From: Riemerella anatipestifer
GTDB taxonomy: Bacteria > Bacteroidota > Bacteroidia > Flavobacteriales > Weeksellaceae
Reading direction: 5' to 3'
Length of the DNA stretch: 61,260 nt
Assembly (NCBI RefSeq): GCF_009663465.1
Contig: NZ_QXHU01000006.1
Span: 179,461-240,720, forward strand
Shown: piece after piece, positions 1-7,936 of the stretch
How positions within the stretch are numbered: the stretch's first letter is position 1
Layout: each line of letters opens with the position of its first letter
Notes under the pieces: model-generated
The model's database searches: none
What the model saw: the letters and a program-made list of their open reading frames with translations, nothing else
What the model was told of the DNA's origin: nothing
Position numbers and translations under genes: made by a program

Positions 1-153
1 GGCACCGCTTACGGTGGAAATTTTCTCGATGTCTTTGGTAAGTCCTGCTAAAGTTTTCTCGCTTACCGTGTTTGCAGAGGCGTAATATTTCTTCTCGCCT
101 CCACCAGCAACCCCAGGTTGCCCTTTCTGAATTACTTTGTACTTGATTGACAT
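1..153 (-). CDS. HU-HIG family DNA-binding protein (N-terminal part, truncated by window edge)
   Basis: Only the first 51 codons are present; the rest lies left of the window. The peptide opens MSIKYKVIQKGQPG and continues with GGGEKKYYA and a region ending in KISTVSGA. This is the opening of Bacteroidota HU-like proteins of the HIG type, which begin with an extra beta-rich stretch before the HU dimer fold. A second member of the family lies at 21628-22014 and starts MPIKYNVIERV. The gene is the first one downstream of the left copy of the leader repeat, so it is probably transcribed from that leader. The family is thought to bind DNA; target and role are unknown here. Confidence 0.75.
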   Translation of the reverse strand, partial: MSIKYKVIQKGQPGVAGGGEKKYYASANTVSEKTLAGLTKDIEKISTVSGA

Positions 154-637
154 AAGATTTAGATTTTAATTGTTAGTTGTTAAGTCGTTAAATTGTGAAG
201 TTGTAAAATTGCTAATGGTTAAGTTGTTAGTGGATATTAGAGGTTGGAGGTTCAGCTGTTCAAGGTTCTATGTTTAAGGTTTAAGGGATATGTACGCTTA
301 TTCAACCTTGAACACTTGAACCTTGAATATTTGAACTTTAAACCTTGAACTCTTGAACCAATGAGAAAACGCCTCCCCCCTCTCAACACACACAAAACGA
401 GGATGAAGGCTAAAACAGAACGAGCAAAATACCCCTTCTGTAGGCTAGAAGCCCCTAACCAAAACAACCCATTCAGCTTATGAAAAAGACTAACTTCTAG
501 CGGATATTTATGAAAACAAAACTTAGCGTGTGCTAAACACCAAACGCCCCCAACGAAGATTGGAGGCACATTATTTATAATTGATGATAAAAATCTAGAT
601 AAAAAGTAGTATAATACGCGTACGCACGCAACTATTC

Positions 638-660
638 TGTGTGTGTGTGTGTGTGTGTGT
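638..660. repeat. (TG)11.5 dinucleotide microsatellite
   Basis: Positions 638-660 are an uninterrupted TG tract of 11.5 units (AC on the minus strand). The homologous tract in the other leader copy has 26.5 units, so the locus has changed length since duplication. It lies between the TATGTTTG box (751-758) and the second AT-rich box of this leader. Confidence 0.95.
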
Positions 661-750
661 TTACACAATTATTTGGAACTACCAAATTTTTGTACCACTT
701 TTTTTCACTTTTTTGTATGTTACTGGTATTGCGTATCATAAAAACTATGG

Positions 751-782
751 CAAACATATTATCTTTTGCGGAAGTATGCAAG
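751..782 (-). promoter_or_regulatory. Putative promoter of left leader
   Basis: On the minus strand a TATGTTTG box (751-758) fits the Bacteroidota -7 consensus TAnnTTTG. It is preceded by a CTTG element (779-782) at 20 nt. Both boxes and the spacing are conserved in the right copy at 18722-18753, although the spacer sequence itself differs. This position would place the microsatellite in the transcribed leader. It is a prediction from motif and conservation only. Confidence 0.5.
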
Positions 783-820
783 TTTTTGGGAGAAAAATGT
801 TTTTATGTACATTTGTTGGT

Positions 821-1645
821 ATGAAAACTCACTCTATCAACTGTCGGGGAAGACTTGTAGATTTTTCTACTCCCAAAATTATGGGAATCCTTAACCTTAC
901 CCCAGATTCTTTTTCTGATGGCGGAAAATTTAATACAGAAACTTCCGCTTTAATTCAAACTGAAAAAATGCTTAAAGAAGGGGCTTCGTTTATTGATTTG
1001 GGAGCTCAATCTACACGCTCTAATGCTCAACTAATTTCGGCACAAGAGGAAATTAAACGCATAGGAAAACTCATCAGTCTTATAAAAAAAGAATTCCCCG
1101 AAGCACTTATTTCTTTAGACACTTTTTATAGTGAAGTAATGCGTTTTGGTTACGAGGCAGGTATAGACCTCATCAATGATATTTCTGGTGGACAGTTTGA
1201 CCCCAAAGTATCGGAAACTGTAGCCCAGCTAAAACTCCCTTATGTACTGATGCATATTAACCCAGAATATCAAACTATGCACGAGAAAATAGCCTACGAT
1301 GATATTACTAAAAGTATCAATTTCTATTTTTCCGAAAAAATAAATCAGTTGAAAGCACTAGGCATTCACGATGTGATACTAGACCCTGGATTTGGGTTCG
1401 GCAAAACCATAGAAGACCAAATGACAATGATAGACGAGGTAGAACACATCGGATTTGGAAGATACCCTATACTAATTGGCATCTCTAGAAAATCATTTAT
1501 CTATAAACCTTTGGAAAAATCGCCCTTGGAAATAGACAAAGAAACGCAACAACTGCATCTAAAAGTGCTCCAACAAGGGGCTAGTATTCTGCGAGTACAC
1601 GATGTTGCTTCGGCTAAAAGAACGCTAGACCAATACTTATCATAA
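821..1645 (+). CDS. folP: Dihydropteroate synthase
   Basis: This 274-residue enzyme joins the pterin pyrophosphate to p-aminobenzoate in folate synthesis. The start at 821 is chosen because the family begins just before the pterin loop; the frame is open upstream, but only through the leader repeat. Visible motifs are GILNLTPDSFSDGG near residue 22, DLGAQSTRS near 60, DPGFGFGKT near 187, GISRKSF near 220 and a C-terminal LRVHDV. The second substrate loop reads STRSNA where the family normally has STRPGA, so the conserved proline and glycine are replaced. A hairpin with flanking T-runs at 1650-1674 ends the gene and also serves the convergent cmk operon. Confidence 0.95.
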   Translation: MKTHSINCRGRLVDFSTPKIMGILNLTPDSFSDGGKFNTETSALIQTEKMLKEGASFIDLGAQSTRSNAQLISAQEEIKRIGKLISLIKKEFPEALISLDTFYSEVMRFGYEAGIDLINDISGGQFDPKVSETVAQLKLPYVLMHINPEYQTMHEKIAYDDITKSINFYFSEKINQLKALGIHDVILDPGFGFGKTIEDQMTMIDEVEHIGFGRYPILIGISRKSFIYKPLEKSPLEIDKETQQLHLKVLQQGASILRVHDVASAKRTLDQYLS

Positions 1646-1649
1646 ACAC

Positions 1650-1678
1650 AAAAGAGAGGAAGAACCTCTCTTTTTTAT
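1650..1678. terminator. Bidirectional intrinsic terminator between folP and cmk
   Basis: The stem AAAAGAGAGG / CCTCTCTTTT with a 5-nt loop is flanked by A-runs on the left and T-runs on the right. It lies between convergent genes, so it can end both transcripts. Confidence 0.8.
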
Positions 1679-2349
1679 TTTTTAATATAGCTTAAGATAG
1701 CTTCTATCGTTTGTTCCTTGTCTAAATTGGTATTGTCTATACAAATAGCATCTTCTGTTTGGATTAAAGGAGCCACCGCCCTCTCTGAGTCTTTTTTATC
1801 TCGTTCAATAAGGTTGGTTCTCACTTCGTCCATTGTAGTTTCTGTCCCAGAAGCCTTTAGTTCTAGAAATCTTCGTTTAGTTCTTTCTTCAACACTCGCT
1901 GTGAGGAAAAACTTATAATCAGCATTCGGAAGCACCACACTGCCTATATCCCTACCGTCCATCACTACACCTCCGTTAGCCGCAATATCCCTTTGGGTTT
2001 GTAACAGAAAGTTTCTTACTTCAGGCATTTTAGCAACATCACTTACTCTTTGATTTACCTCCATAGAGCGAATTTTCTCTGCCACATTCTCCCCATTAAG
2101 GAAAAGAGATAACTGGTGCTGTTCTTCTTTAAATTCTAAATGAATATTAGGCAACTGCTCCACCAAAGCAACAGAATCAAACCCATCAGTAGAAGGGCAG
2201 TTCTGAAGGGCAAAATAAGTAATAGCTCTATACAAAGCTCCTGTATCTAAATGGATAATCCCCAATCTTTTAGCTATTTCCTTAGAAATAGAACTTTTCC
2301 CTGTAGAAGAATAGCCATCTATAGCGATTACGGGTAATTTTGTCATCAT
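1675..2349 (-). CDS. cmk: Cytidylate kinase
   Basis: This 224-residue protein phosphorylates CMP and dCMP to the diphosphates. It carries a P-loop GYSSTGKSS at residues 12-20, the CMP-binding stretch MDGRDIGSVV near 130, and the arginine-rich lid region RTKRRFLEL. Length is normal for the family. It is the last gene of a minus-strand run panD, flippase, porQ, cmk with gaps of 0 to 18 bp, which points to one operon. Pairing of cmk with porQ is, as I recall, seen in other Bacteroidota. Confidence 0.95.
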   Translation of the reverse strand: MMTKLPVIAIDGYSSTGKSSISKEIAKRLGIIHLDTGALYRAITYFALQNCPSTDGFDSVALVEQLPNIHLEFKEEQHQLSLFLNGENVAEKIRSMEVNQRVSDVAKMPEVRNFLLQTQRDIAANGGVVMDGRDIGSVVLPNADYKFFLTASVEERTKRRFLELKASGTETTMDEVRTNLIERDKKDSERAVAPLIQTEDAICIDNTNLDKEQTIEAILSYIKK

Positions 2350-2367
2350 AGTTGTTTTTAATTTTTA

Positions 2368-3363
2368 TTATCTTCTGTAGCCACTTAACTCTACTAAGTC
2401 CAACGAAACACCCAACAAATTAAAGTTAGACGCATTATGATAGCGGCTGTGAGTATAATCAAAACGGAAGTAAGACACCTTTAATCCAAATCCGAAAGAT
2501 AATCCTGTGAAACTCCTTTGTTCCTCTATACTTAATTCATTCCCTCGTTTCACATTATATCCTAAACGAAGGTTAAAACTTTGTTCAGGAAATAGCTCCG
2601 CTCCAAACGAAAAGTGGTCAAACAATTTCCTCGTCCATTTAGTTTCTTGTCCGTTTCTGTTGTAATCTTGAGAAACATTCCATTTTTGGAGATTTTGTGC
2701 GGTAATGGTAAACGCTAAAGGAAATTCGTCTAGTTGTTTGGTGTAGCCTAAATCTATCCTCAATGGCAGCTTTTCCCTAACACCATTATAAGTCTTGAAT
2801 TGATAGCCAAAGTTTCTTATTACCAGACCTACTGTTTCTTTAGATTTATCATTGTGATAAGCCACTCCTAGACTCCCAACTACCGCCATAGAATTATAAT
2901 TATCTATTTTGGAAGTTGCTAAATTAAGGTTAGAGCCTATCGTCCAATTATCTTCAAACTGATAAGCATAACCCAAACCTAAAGAGGCGTCCATCGCAGA
3001 AAAATCGCCATTGATATTCCCAAACTCATCTGTTCTAGGCATATTACCATAATCCAAATACCTTACATTGGCAGAAACTAAATGTCCATACTCCAAATCT
3101 TTAGCATAACTCACTGTACCATAATGAGCCCCTGCCAAATAGCTAGCGTAGTTTACCGATAGCCTAGAATCCATCTCCACATTAAGCAACGCTGGATTAA
3201 CTGCCGCCAAGTTTTGGTCGTAATCTCTTACCGAAACCGCCTCTCCTAAAACAGCTTGTCTTGCAGAAAAGGGCATATTGAGAAAATTATAAACCGTAGT
3301 ACCGTCTTGAGCTGATACCAACACGCTTATAACTAATCCTAAAAATAAAAATCCCTTTTTCAA
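2368..3363 (-). CDS. porQ: Type IX secretion system protein PorQ
   Basis: This 331-residue outer-membrane protein has a signal peptide of about 18 residues ending VLVSA before QDG. The mature N terminus with NFLNMPFSARQAVLGEAVS and the AAVNPALL stretch is typical of PorQ, followed by alternating beta-strand segments expected of a barrel. In characterised systems PorQ works with PorV and PorU at the cell surface where type IX cargo is processed. Genuine T9SS cargo in the window is the nuclease at 17528-18592. Confidence 0.9.
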   Translation of the reverse strand: MKKGFLFLGLVISVLVSAQDGTTVYNFLNMPFSARQAVLGEAVSVRDYDQNLAAVNPALLNVEMDSRLSVNYASYLAGAHYGTVSYAKDLEYGHLVSANVRYLDYGNMPRTDEFGNINGDFSAMDASLGLGYAYQFEDNWTIGSNLNLATSKIDNYNSMAVVGSLGVAYHNDKSKETVGLVIRNFGYQFKTYNGVREKLPLRIDLGYTKQLDEFPLAFTITAQNLQKWNVSQDYNRNGQETKWTRKLFDHFSFGAELFPEQSFNLRLGYNVKRGNELSIEEQRSFTGLSFGFGLKVSYFRFDYTHSRYHNASNFNLLGVSLDLVELSGYRR

Positions 3364-3375
3364 AATATTAAATCA

Positions 3376-4416
3376 TTATTTGAATGCTATTTTCTTAGCC
3401 TTCGCTAACATAGGAATTGCGATAAGTCCCATCACTAGCATAATTACCAACTGCATCGTATGAGATATAAATGCATAAGACAAACCTATCTCGCCACCTT
3501 TTTCTGGCGACAACCCAAACGATAGAAACAACGCCATAAACCCTATCTTAAGAGCGAAATGGAAAGCTCCTATCCCACCACTTGCGGGAACCATCATTCC
3601 TAATGTTCCTACCACAATAATAAAGAAACCATCTGCTATACCTAAGTTAGAAGTTTCGGGCAAAGCAAAACAAACCAAATACGCCGCCAGATAGTAGCAC
3701 CCCCAAATTCCTAAAGATAAAAGGATAAACTTCAACCTTTGTCTGATTTGAAAGATAGTCTTTAGCCCATCGATAATTCCTTTAATAAAACCGATTACTT
3801 TCTGATATATTGTAGTCTGCTGTATTTTTTTTCTAAAAAGAATTAAAAACAAAGCACCCAACATCAATAAAACTAAAGAAATAACCATACTATATGAGTT
3901 CCCTTCTTGTAAGGATTGCTGTTCTTGTTTTTGTGCCGACGCCATTTTGTAGAAAGAAAGTATAGCATCGTATTTAAACAATAGAGCCAACGCTAAAAAA
4001 AGCCCCATACACACTAAATCTACGACTCTCTCTAAAATAATAGTCCCAAACGATTTATCCACAGGCACTCTTTCAACACCATAGAGGGCGGTCGCTCTTG
4101 CTACTTCGCCACTTCTAGGAATGGTAAGATTCATTAAATAACCAAAGGATAAAGTCCAAAGTGCATTGGCATTAGAAATAGTATATCCCATAGGTTCTAG
4201 CAGTAAATTCCAGCGTATCGCTCTTACCCAATACGCCAATACTCCAAAAAAAGCGGCCACTGCTACCCAAAAATAATTTGCTTTGGCAAGAGATTGCTTA
4301 ATACTTTCTAAATCTAACCCTTTTACAGCCAACCACATAAACAATCCCGCAAAACCAACAGATATAACTATGGTAAGTAGTGTTTTAAGCAGATTATTAT
4401 TATTTTTAGCTATCAT
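3376..4416 (-). CDS. Flippase-like integral membrane protein (lysylphosphatidylglycerol synthase TM region, UPF0104 family)
   Basis: This 346-residue protein has about eight hydrophobic segments and the family features WVRAIRWNLLLEP near residue 62, NLTIPRSGEVARA near 96 and the segment GGIGAFHFALK near 280. Family members are membrane proteins related to the lipid-flipping half of MprF; substrate is not predictable here. Its start codon immediately follows the panD stop with no gap, so translation is likely coupled. It has no aminoacyl-transferase domain. Confidence 0.85.
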   Translation of the reverse strand: MIAKNNNNLLKTLLTIVISVGFAGLFMWLAVKGLDLESIKQSLAKANYFWVAVAAFFGVLAYWVRAIRWNLLLEPMGYTISNANALWTLSFGYLMNLTIPRSGEVARATALYGVERVPVDKSFGTIILERVVDLVCMGLFLALALLFKYDAILSFYKMASAQKQEQQSLQEGNSYSMVISLVLLMLGALFLILFRKKIQQTTIYQKVIGFIKGIIDGLKTIFQIRQRLKFILLSLGIWGCYYLAAYLVCFALPETSNLGIADGFFIIVVGTLGMMVPASGGIGAFHFALKIGFMALFLSFGLSPEKGGEIGLSYAFISHTMQLVIMLVMGLIAIPMLAKAKKIAFK

Positions 4417-4767
4417 CTAAGTAAGTAGATTAGTTTCTTCGTTAGGGAAAACGATTTTAGGTTGGAAATTCTGTGCTTCTTCTGGAGTCATCTGTGCATA
4501 AGAAATAATGATGATAATATCTCCCTTCTGCACCTTTCTCGCCGCAGGACCATTGAGGCAAACTTCTCCAGATTTCCTCTTACCTTTAATTACATAGGTA
4601 TCAAAACGCTCCCCATTGTTCACATTTACAATATAAACTCTTTCACCAACTACAATACCTGCTGCTTCTATAAGCTCCTCATCTATTGTAATACTACCCA
4701 TATAGTTAAGGTCAGACTCTGTCACCTTTACTCTATGAATCTTTGATTTAAATACTTCTATTAACAT
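4417..4767 (-). CDS. panD: Aspartate 1-decarboxylase proenzyme
   Basis: This 116-residue proenzyme makes beta-alanine from aspartate for pantothenate and CoA. The self-cleavage site is visible as NYMGSITID with Gly24-Ser25; Ser25 becomes the pyruvoyl cofactor. Other family residues include the ERFDTYVI stretch (Arg54 and Tyr58 region) and LNGPAAR. Length is as expected. It is first in the minus-strand operon with the flippase, porQ and cmk, and diverges from hup across a 296-bp AT-rich gap. Confidence 0.95.
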   Translation of the reverse strand: MLIEVFKSKIHRVKVTESDLNYMGSITIDEELIEAAGIVVGERVYIVNVNNGERFDTYVIKGKRKSGEVCLNGPAARKVQKGDIIIIISYAQMTPEEAQNFQPKIVFPNEETNLLT

Positions 4768-4997
4768 GCTGCAAATTTAAACCAAATTATCAAAACAGTC
4801 TCTATTTTTAGATGTGGTATTTTTTTGTATTATTCAATTTAACAACAATTAAATTAAATATAATTAAACTACTATAAAGCAAATATTTAAAAATAAAACA
4901 CAGCATACAAAGCTTATATAAAACAAAAAATGAGTTTAAAATATTCGGAAGAAAAAAGGTAGATTTTATCAATTTAAAATTATTTTTCTATAAAAAA

Positions 4998-5028
4998 TTT
5001 GTAAACTTCAAAAAAACTTTTATATTTG
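4998..5028 (+). promoter_or_regulatory. Promoter of hup (TTTG-N19-TATATTTG)
   Basis: A TTTG box at 4998-5001 and TATATTTG at 5021-5028 are separated by 19 nt, an excellent match to the Bacteroidota sigma-A promoter. The start codon of hup is 35 nt further on. The remainder of the panD-hup gap is AT-rich with no other feature seen. Confidence 0.8.
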
Positions 5029-5063
5029 CTATCAATAAGAACTTAACTTTTAATTATAACATT

Positions 5064-5354
5064 ATGAACAAGTCTGAATTAATCGACGTAATGGCGAAAG
5101 ATGCCGAAATTACAAAAGCTGCTGCTAAGAAAGCTCTAGAATCTTTTGTTAACGCTGTAACTGAAACTCTTAAGAAAAAAGATGGCAAGGTTTCTCTAGT
5201 TGGTTTTGGAACTTTTTCTGTAGCTGAAAGAGCTGCTAGACAAGGTATCAACCCTGCAACTAAGAAAGCTATTAAAATCCCTGCTAAAAAAGTAGCTAAA
5301 TTTAAAGCTGGTTCTGAACTTGCTGACGCTGTAGCAGGTGCTAAGAAAAAATAA
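5064..5354 (+). CDS. hup: HU family DNA-binding protein
   Basis: This 96-residue nucleoid protein starts MNKSELIDVMAKDAEITK and carries the signature GFGTFSVAERAARQGINPAT near residues 47-66, followed by a lysine-rich DNA-binding arm and a basic KKK tail. It bends and compacts DNA as a dimer. It is distinct from the two longer HU-HIG proteins in this window (1-153 and 21628-22014). The gene is monocistronic, with a strong promoter and a hairpin terminator. Confidence 0.97.
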   Translation: MNKSELIDVMAKDAEITKAAAKKALESFVNAVTETLKKKDGKVSLVGFGTFSVAERAARQGINPATKKAIKIPAKKVAKFKAGSELADAVAGAKKK

Positions 5355-5378
5355 TTTATTTCATCAACGAAATAATAG

Positions 5379-5412
5379 GTCGCTTTTGTTTTACAGAAGC
5401 GACTTTTATTTT
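5379..5412 (+). terminator. Intrinsic terminator of hup
   Basis: The stem GTCGCTT (5379-5385) pairs with AAGCGAC (5397-5403) and is followed by TTTTATTTT. A second hairpin, CTCAAAA/TTTTTGAG around 5446-5470, may end the convergent DUF2891 gene. Confidence 0.75.
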
Positions 5413-5490
5413 GTAACAAAATTTTCACCATATAAAAAAAGCTCCTCAAAAGATGAAAAGGCTTTTTGAGATATTATATAAATCTAGTTT

Positions 5491-6567
5491 CTATTCCTCC
5501 ATAGCCATTAAAGCAAAAGATGCTAGCCAGTGGTCACCACCGTAATCACTTTCAAAAATCAGAGGCAGTCCGTTAGATAACAATTCTTTAGAAGCTACTT
5601 TAAATTTCTCTTTTAGAGGGTGGTTCTTCGGAAGTGCTTTAGAAATACGCTTCATACACCATGATTTAGAAAACGAAAGCCCTACTAAATGTACTATTTG
5701 ATAATCTTTAACATCACTAATAATGGGAGCTTTAATAATGTTCTCCACTCCTCTTTTATCAAAAAATTGGTCAAGCCACTTTACATATTCCTTTTGAGGT
5801 AAAATTCTAGACATCAATGCTGCCGTTTCTAAACTTGGAGAGAAAAAATCCGAGCCATTAGGTTCTAAATGAGCTGGAATTAGACGGTCTTCCCAAAAAA
5901 ATTGCTTTGATTTTTGTATCAATTCTTGTTCAAAAACGCTATTATTTGTTGCTCTAGCCCAATCAATCGCAAAACCAAGAGCAAACGCTGTGTTAGGGTG
6001 CATCCCTACTCTATTAGGATAAGTCTGTTTGGGTAAATAATCTTTCCAAAGAGAGACTATTTTTCGTGTTAATGGTTGCAGTTTTTCGTGCCATTGTTTC
6101 CCTAGAGGACTATCCCATGTAGCTAATTCTTGGTCTAATTTCAGTAGCCACGCCCAACCATAAGTCCGTTCAAATACATTAGAACCTTTGTATTTATTAA
6201 AATAATTGGCCTCTGCTTCTATCTTTTCTAAATTGAAAGACTCATCTAATATTTTCACAATTTCTTGATAATTAGAAATATCAGGTCTTGTTTTAATGAG
6301 TTTCACTAACATCCAGTGCCCGTGAACACTACTATGCCAATCTAAACAACCATAAAATACAGGGTGTAATTGGCGAGGCGTTAAAACAACATCTTGCTCC
6401 CCATTTATCATATGTCCTGTTTTGTTAGGATACTCACAGCGTATGCAATGCAATGGTAAATTAGATAGCTTAACCAATATTTCGTCCGAGTTTTTTTGAG
6501 TTTCCTGTGCTGACGCATTTCCAAAAAGACCGAAAGCTAGTGCTAAAGAAAACAATTTATATTTCAT
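5491..6567 (-). CDS. DUF2891 family exported protein
   Basis: This 358-residue protein has a signal peptide ending GNASAQ (about 20 residues). The rest matches my recollection of DUF2891: LPLHCIRCEYPNK near 36, the RQLHPVFYGCLDWHSSVHGH stretch near 65, and a C-terminal GGDHWLASFA. Conserved histidines, tryptophans and two cysteines suggest an alpha-helical toroid enzyme, but no activity is established to my knowledge. It stands alone, convergent with hup and followed upstream by pdxH on the same strand after a 65-bp gap. Confidence 0.8.
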   Translation of the reverse strand: MKYKLFSLALAFGLFGNASAQETQKNSDEILVKLSNLPLHCIRCEYPNKTGHMINGEQDVVLTPRQLHPVFYGCLDWHSSVHGHWMLVKLIKTRPDISNYQEIVKILDESFNLEKIEAEANYFNKYKGSNVFERTYGWAWLLKLDQELATWDSPLGKQWHEKLQPLTRKIVSLWKDYLPKQTYPNRVGMHPNTAFALGFAIDWARATNNSVFEQELIQKSKQFFWEDRLIPAHLEPNGSDFFSPSLETAALMSRILPQKEYVKWLDQFFDKRGVENIIKAPIISDVKDYQIVHLVGLSFSKSWCMKRISKALPKNHPLKEKFKVASKELLSNGLPLIFESDYGGDHWLASFALMAMEE

Positions 6568-6632
6568 AAAAATAAATTTTAATTATACAGATAATACCAA
6601 ATCTACATTATTTTGATTGGATACTCAAATTT

Positions 6633-7277
6633 TTAAGGTGCTAATCTAACTATTTGCCAGTCAAAATCATCGGTTAATTTATAGACTATTCTATCGTGTA
6701 AGCGGTTAGGTCTTCCTTGCCAAAATTCTATTTCGTAAGGTTTTGCCAAGTAGCCACCCCAATTTTCGGGTCTTGGGATTTCTTTTCCTTCTAGTTCTTT
6801 TTCCAATAATTGAAGTTTATTTTCTAGAAAGGTTCTATCGGGTATCACTTGACTTTGTGGCGATACTACCGCTCCCAACTGGCTTCCTCTAGGACGAGAG
6901 TGGAAATAACCATCACTTAAATTTTCTGCCAAGCGTTCTATATTGGCTTTAATGATAACTTGACGCTCTAGCGGTGGATAAAAGAAATGTAAACATGCCT
7001 TATGATGCTCCTCTATGGCTTTTCCTTTTTGGCTATCATAGTTGGTATAAAAAATAAAACCTTCCCAAGTGTACGCTTTTAGCAATACCATTCTTGTCCT
7101 AGGACAACCGTCTTTATCTATGGTAGAAATACTCATAGCATTAGCCTCAGCAATGGCAGGGTGTTCCTCAGCATCAGAAAACCAATCTCTAAACTGCTCT
7201 ATTGGGTTAGGTTTCACTTGTTCTTCTAACAAAGCCCCTTTATCATAAACTTTTCTTTTATCGTGTAGATTTTCCAT
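6633..7277 (-). CDS. pdxH: Pyridoxamine 5'-phosphate oxidase
   Basis: This 214-residue FMN enzyme oxidises PNP and PMP to pyridoxal 5'-phosphate. The sequence shows the FMN-binding stretch RTRMVLLKAYTWEGFIFYTN near residue 60, the SRPRGSQLGAVVSPQS motif near 127 and the family C terminus WQGRPNRLHDRI followed by RLAP. Length is normal. It diverges from the YqgE gene with 22 bp between start codons. Confidence 0.95.
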   Translation of the reverse strand: MENLHDKRKVYDKGALLEEQVKPNPIEQFRDWFSDAEEHPAIAEANAMSISTIDKDGCPRTRMVLLKAYTWEGFIFYTNYDSQKGKAIEEHHKACLHFFYPPLERQVIIKANIERLAENLSDGYFHSRPRGSQLGAVVSPQSQVIPDRTFLENKLQLLEKELEGKEIPRPENWGGYLAKPYEIEFWQGRPNRLHDRIVYKLTDDFDWQIVRLAP

Positions 7278-7287
7278 AAATTTTACT

Positions 7288-7295
7288 TACTTTTG
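7288..7295 (+). promoter_or_regulatory. -7 box immediately before the YqgE start
   Basis: TACTTTTG matches TAnnTTTG and ends 4 nt before the ATG at 7300, so the transcript would be nearly or fully leaderless. No clear TTTG -33 box is seen. Confidence 0.4.
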
Positions 7296-7299
7296 GGTT

Positions 7300-7848
7300 A
7301 TGAATCGGTCTTACAAAGGTAAAATTTTAATTTCTACTCCTGATGTTTCTGGGGATATATTTTCTCGTTCGGTCGTTTTAATCATAAATCACGATGAAGA
7401 AGGAGCGTTTGGACTTATTCTCAACAAGAAAAACTCTGTATTAAGTCATCATTTTCAAAAATCTTTATCGCCGAAGATAGAAGTTTATTCAGGTGGTCCT
7501 GTGGGTACTACTCAAATGTTTTTTATTATTAAAGGAAACGGACCTGCCCTAGACGCCGAAAAGATTACAGAGGGCTACACCTTTACAGAAAATGCTTCTA
7601 AAGTCATCGGTGCAATCATGATGGGAACCATCGTTCCTGAGGACATAAAAATATTCTATGGTTACTCTGGTTGGGGAGCTATGCAATTGGACACAGAAAT
7701 AGAGAATAAATATTGGATTCCCATAGAAAACTATGAAATAGATTTAACCGCAAGTTTCAGCCATACTCTTTGGAAGAATATTATGGAAAATTTGGGTGGA
7801 CTTCATCTAATTTGGGCAAATACACCAGAAGATGTTTCACTGAACTAA
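7300..7848 (+). CDS. YqgE/AlgH family protein
   Basis: This 182-residue protein aligns from its first residues with the family: KGKILISTPDVSGDIFSRSV, then VLIINHDEEGAFGLILNK and GGPVGTTQMFF. The later GYSGWGAMQLDTEIE stretch is the most conserved part. The family is a cytosolic protein of uncertain function, linked to transcriptional control (AlgH) in pseudomonads. The conserved N terminus fixes the start at 7300. It is transcribed away from pdxH. Confidence 0.9.
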   Translation: MNRSYKGKILISTPDVSGDIFSRSVVLIINHDEEGAFGLILNKKNSVLSHHFQKSLSPKIEVYSGGPVGTTQMFFIIKGNGPALDAEKITEGYTFTENASKVIGAIMMGTIVPEDIKIFYGYSGWGAMQLDTEIENKYWIPIENYEIDLTASFSHTLWKNIMENLGGLHLIWANTPEDVSLN

Positions 7849-7936
7849 TCGCTTGGTCTCGCCTTATTTCAACTAGAACTTCCGAACATCAACGGATTTT
7901 TGTAACTTTGGAAAAATAAAAAAAGATATATCAATT

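Larger units (their letters stand above)
165..800 (-). repeat. Leader repeat, left copy (inverted relative to 18705-19320)
   Basis: Read on the minus strand from about 800 down to 165, this stretch matches 18705-19320 on the plus strand. Shared parts in order are: an opening block including CTTGCATAC, a TATGTTTG box, the block TTTGGTAGTTCCAAATAATT, a TG/AC dinucleotide tract, a TACTTTTT box, a stem GCTAGAAG/CTTCTAGC around 42 nt, an 83-bp identical block (321-403 against 19131-19213), degenerate TTCAAGG-type 9-mers, and TTTACAACTTCACAATTTAA just before the first gene. Boundaries are approximate. The 5' end abuts folP, which is divergent. I read it as a long untranslated leader rather than a coding region. 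Confidence 0.85.

Noticed and set aside
252-668. Open frame of about 138 codons with a His-Thr repeat in the left leader, with a similar frame at 18836-19330
   Set aside because: Both begin at a TTG in poor context and the repeat region is a microsatellite. Conservation sits in non-codon blocks (perfect 83-bp stretch, stem arms). A coding role is not excluded: the tracts differ by 30 bases, a multiple of three, so both frames stay open, but I judge it less likely.
5054-5449. Long frame antisense to hup
   Set aside because: It is a shadow of the biased, alanine/lysine-rich hup coding sequence.
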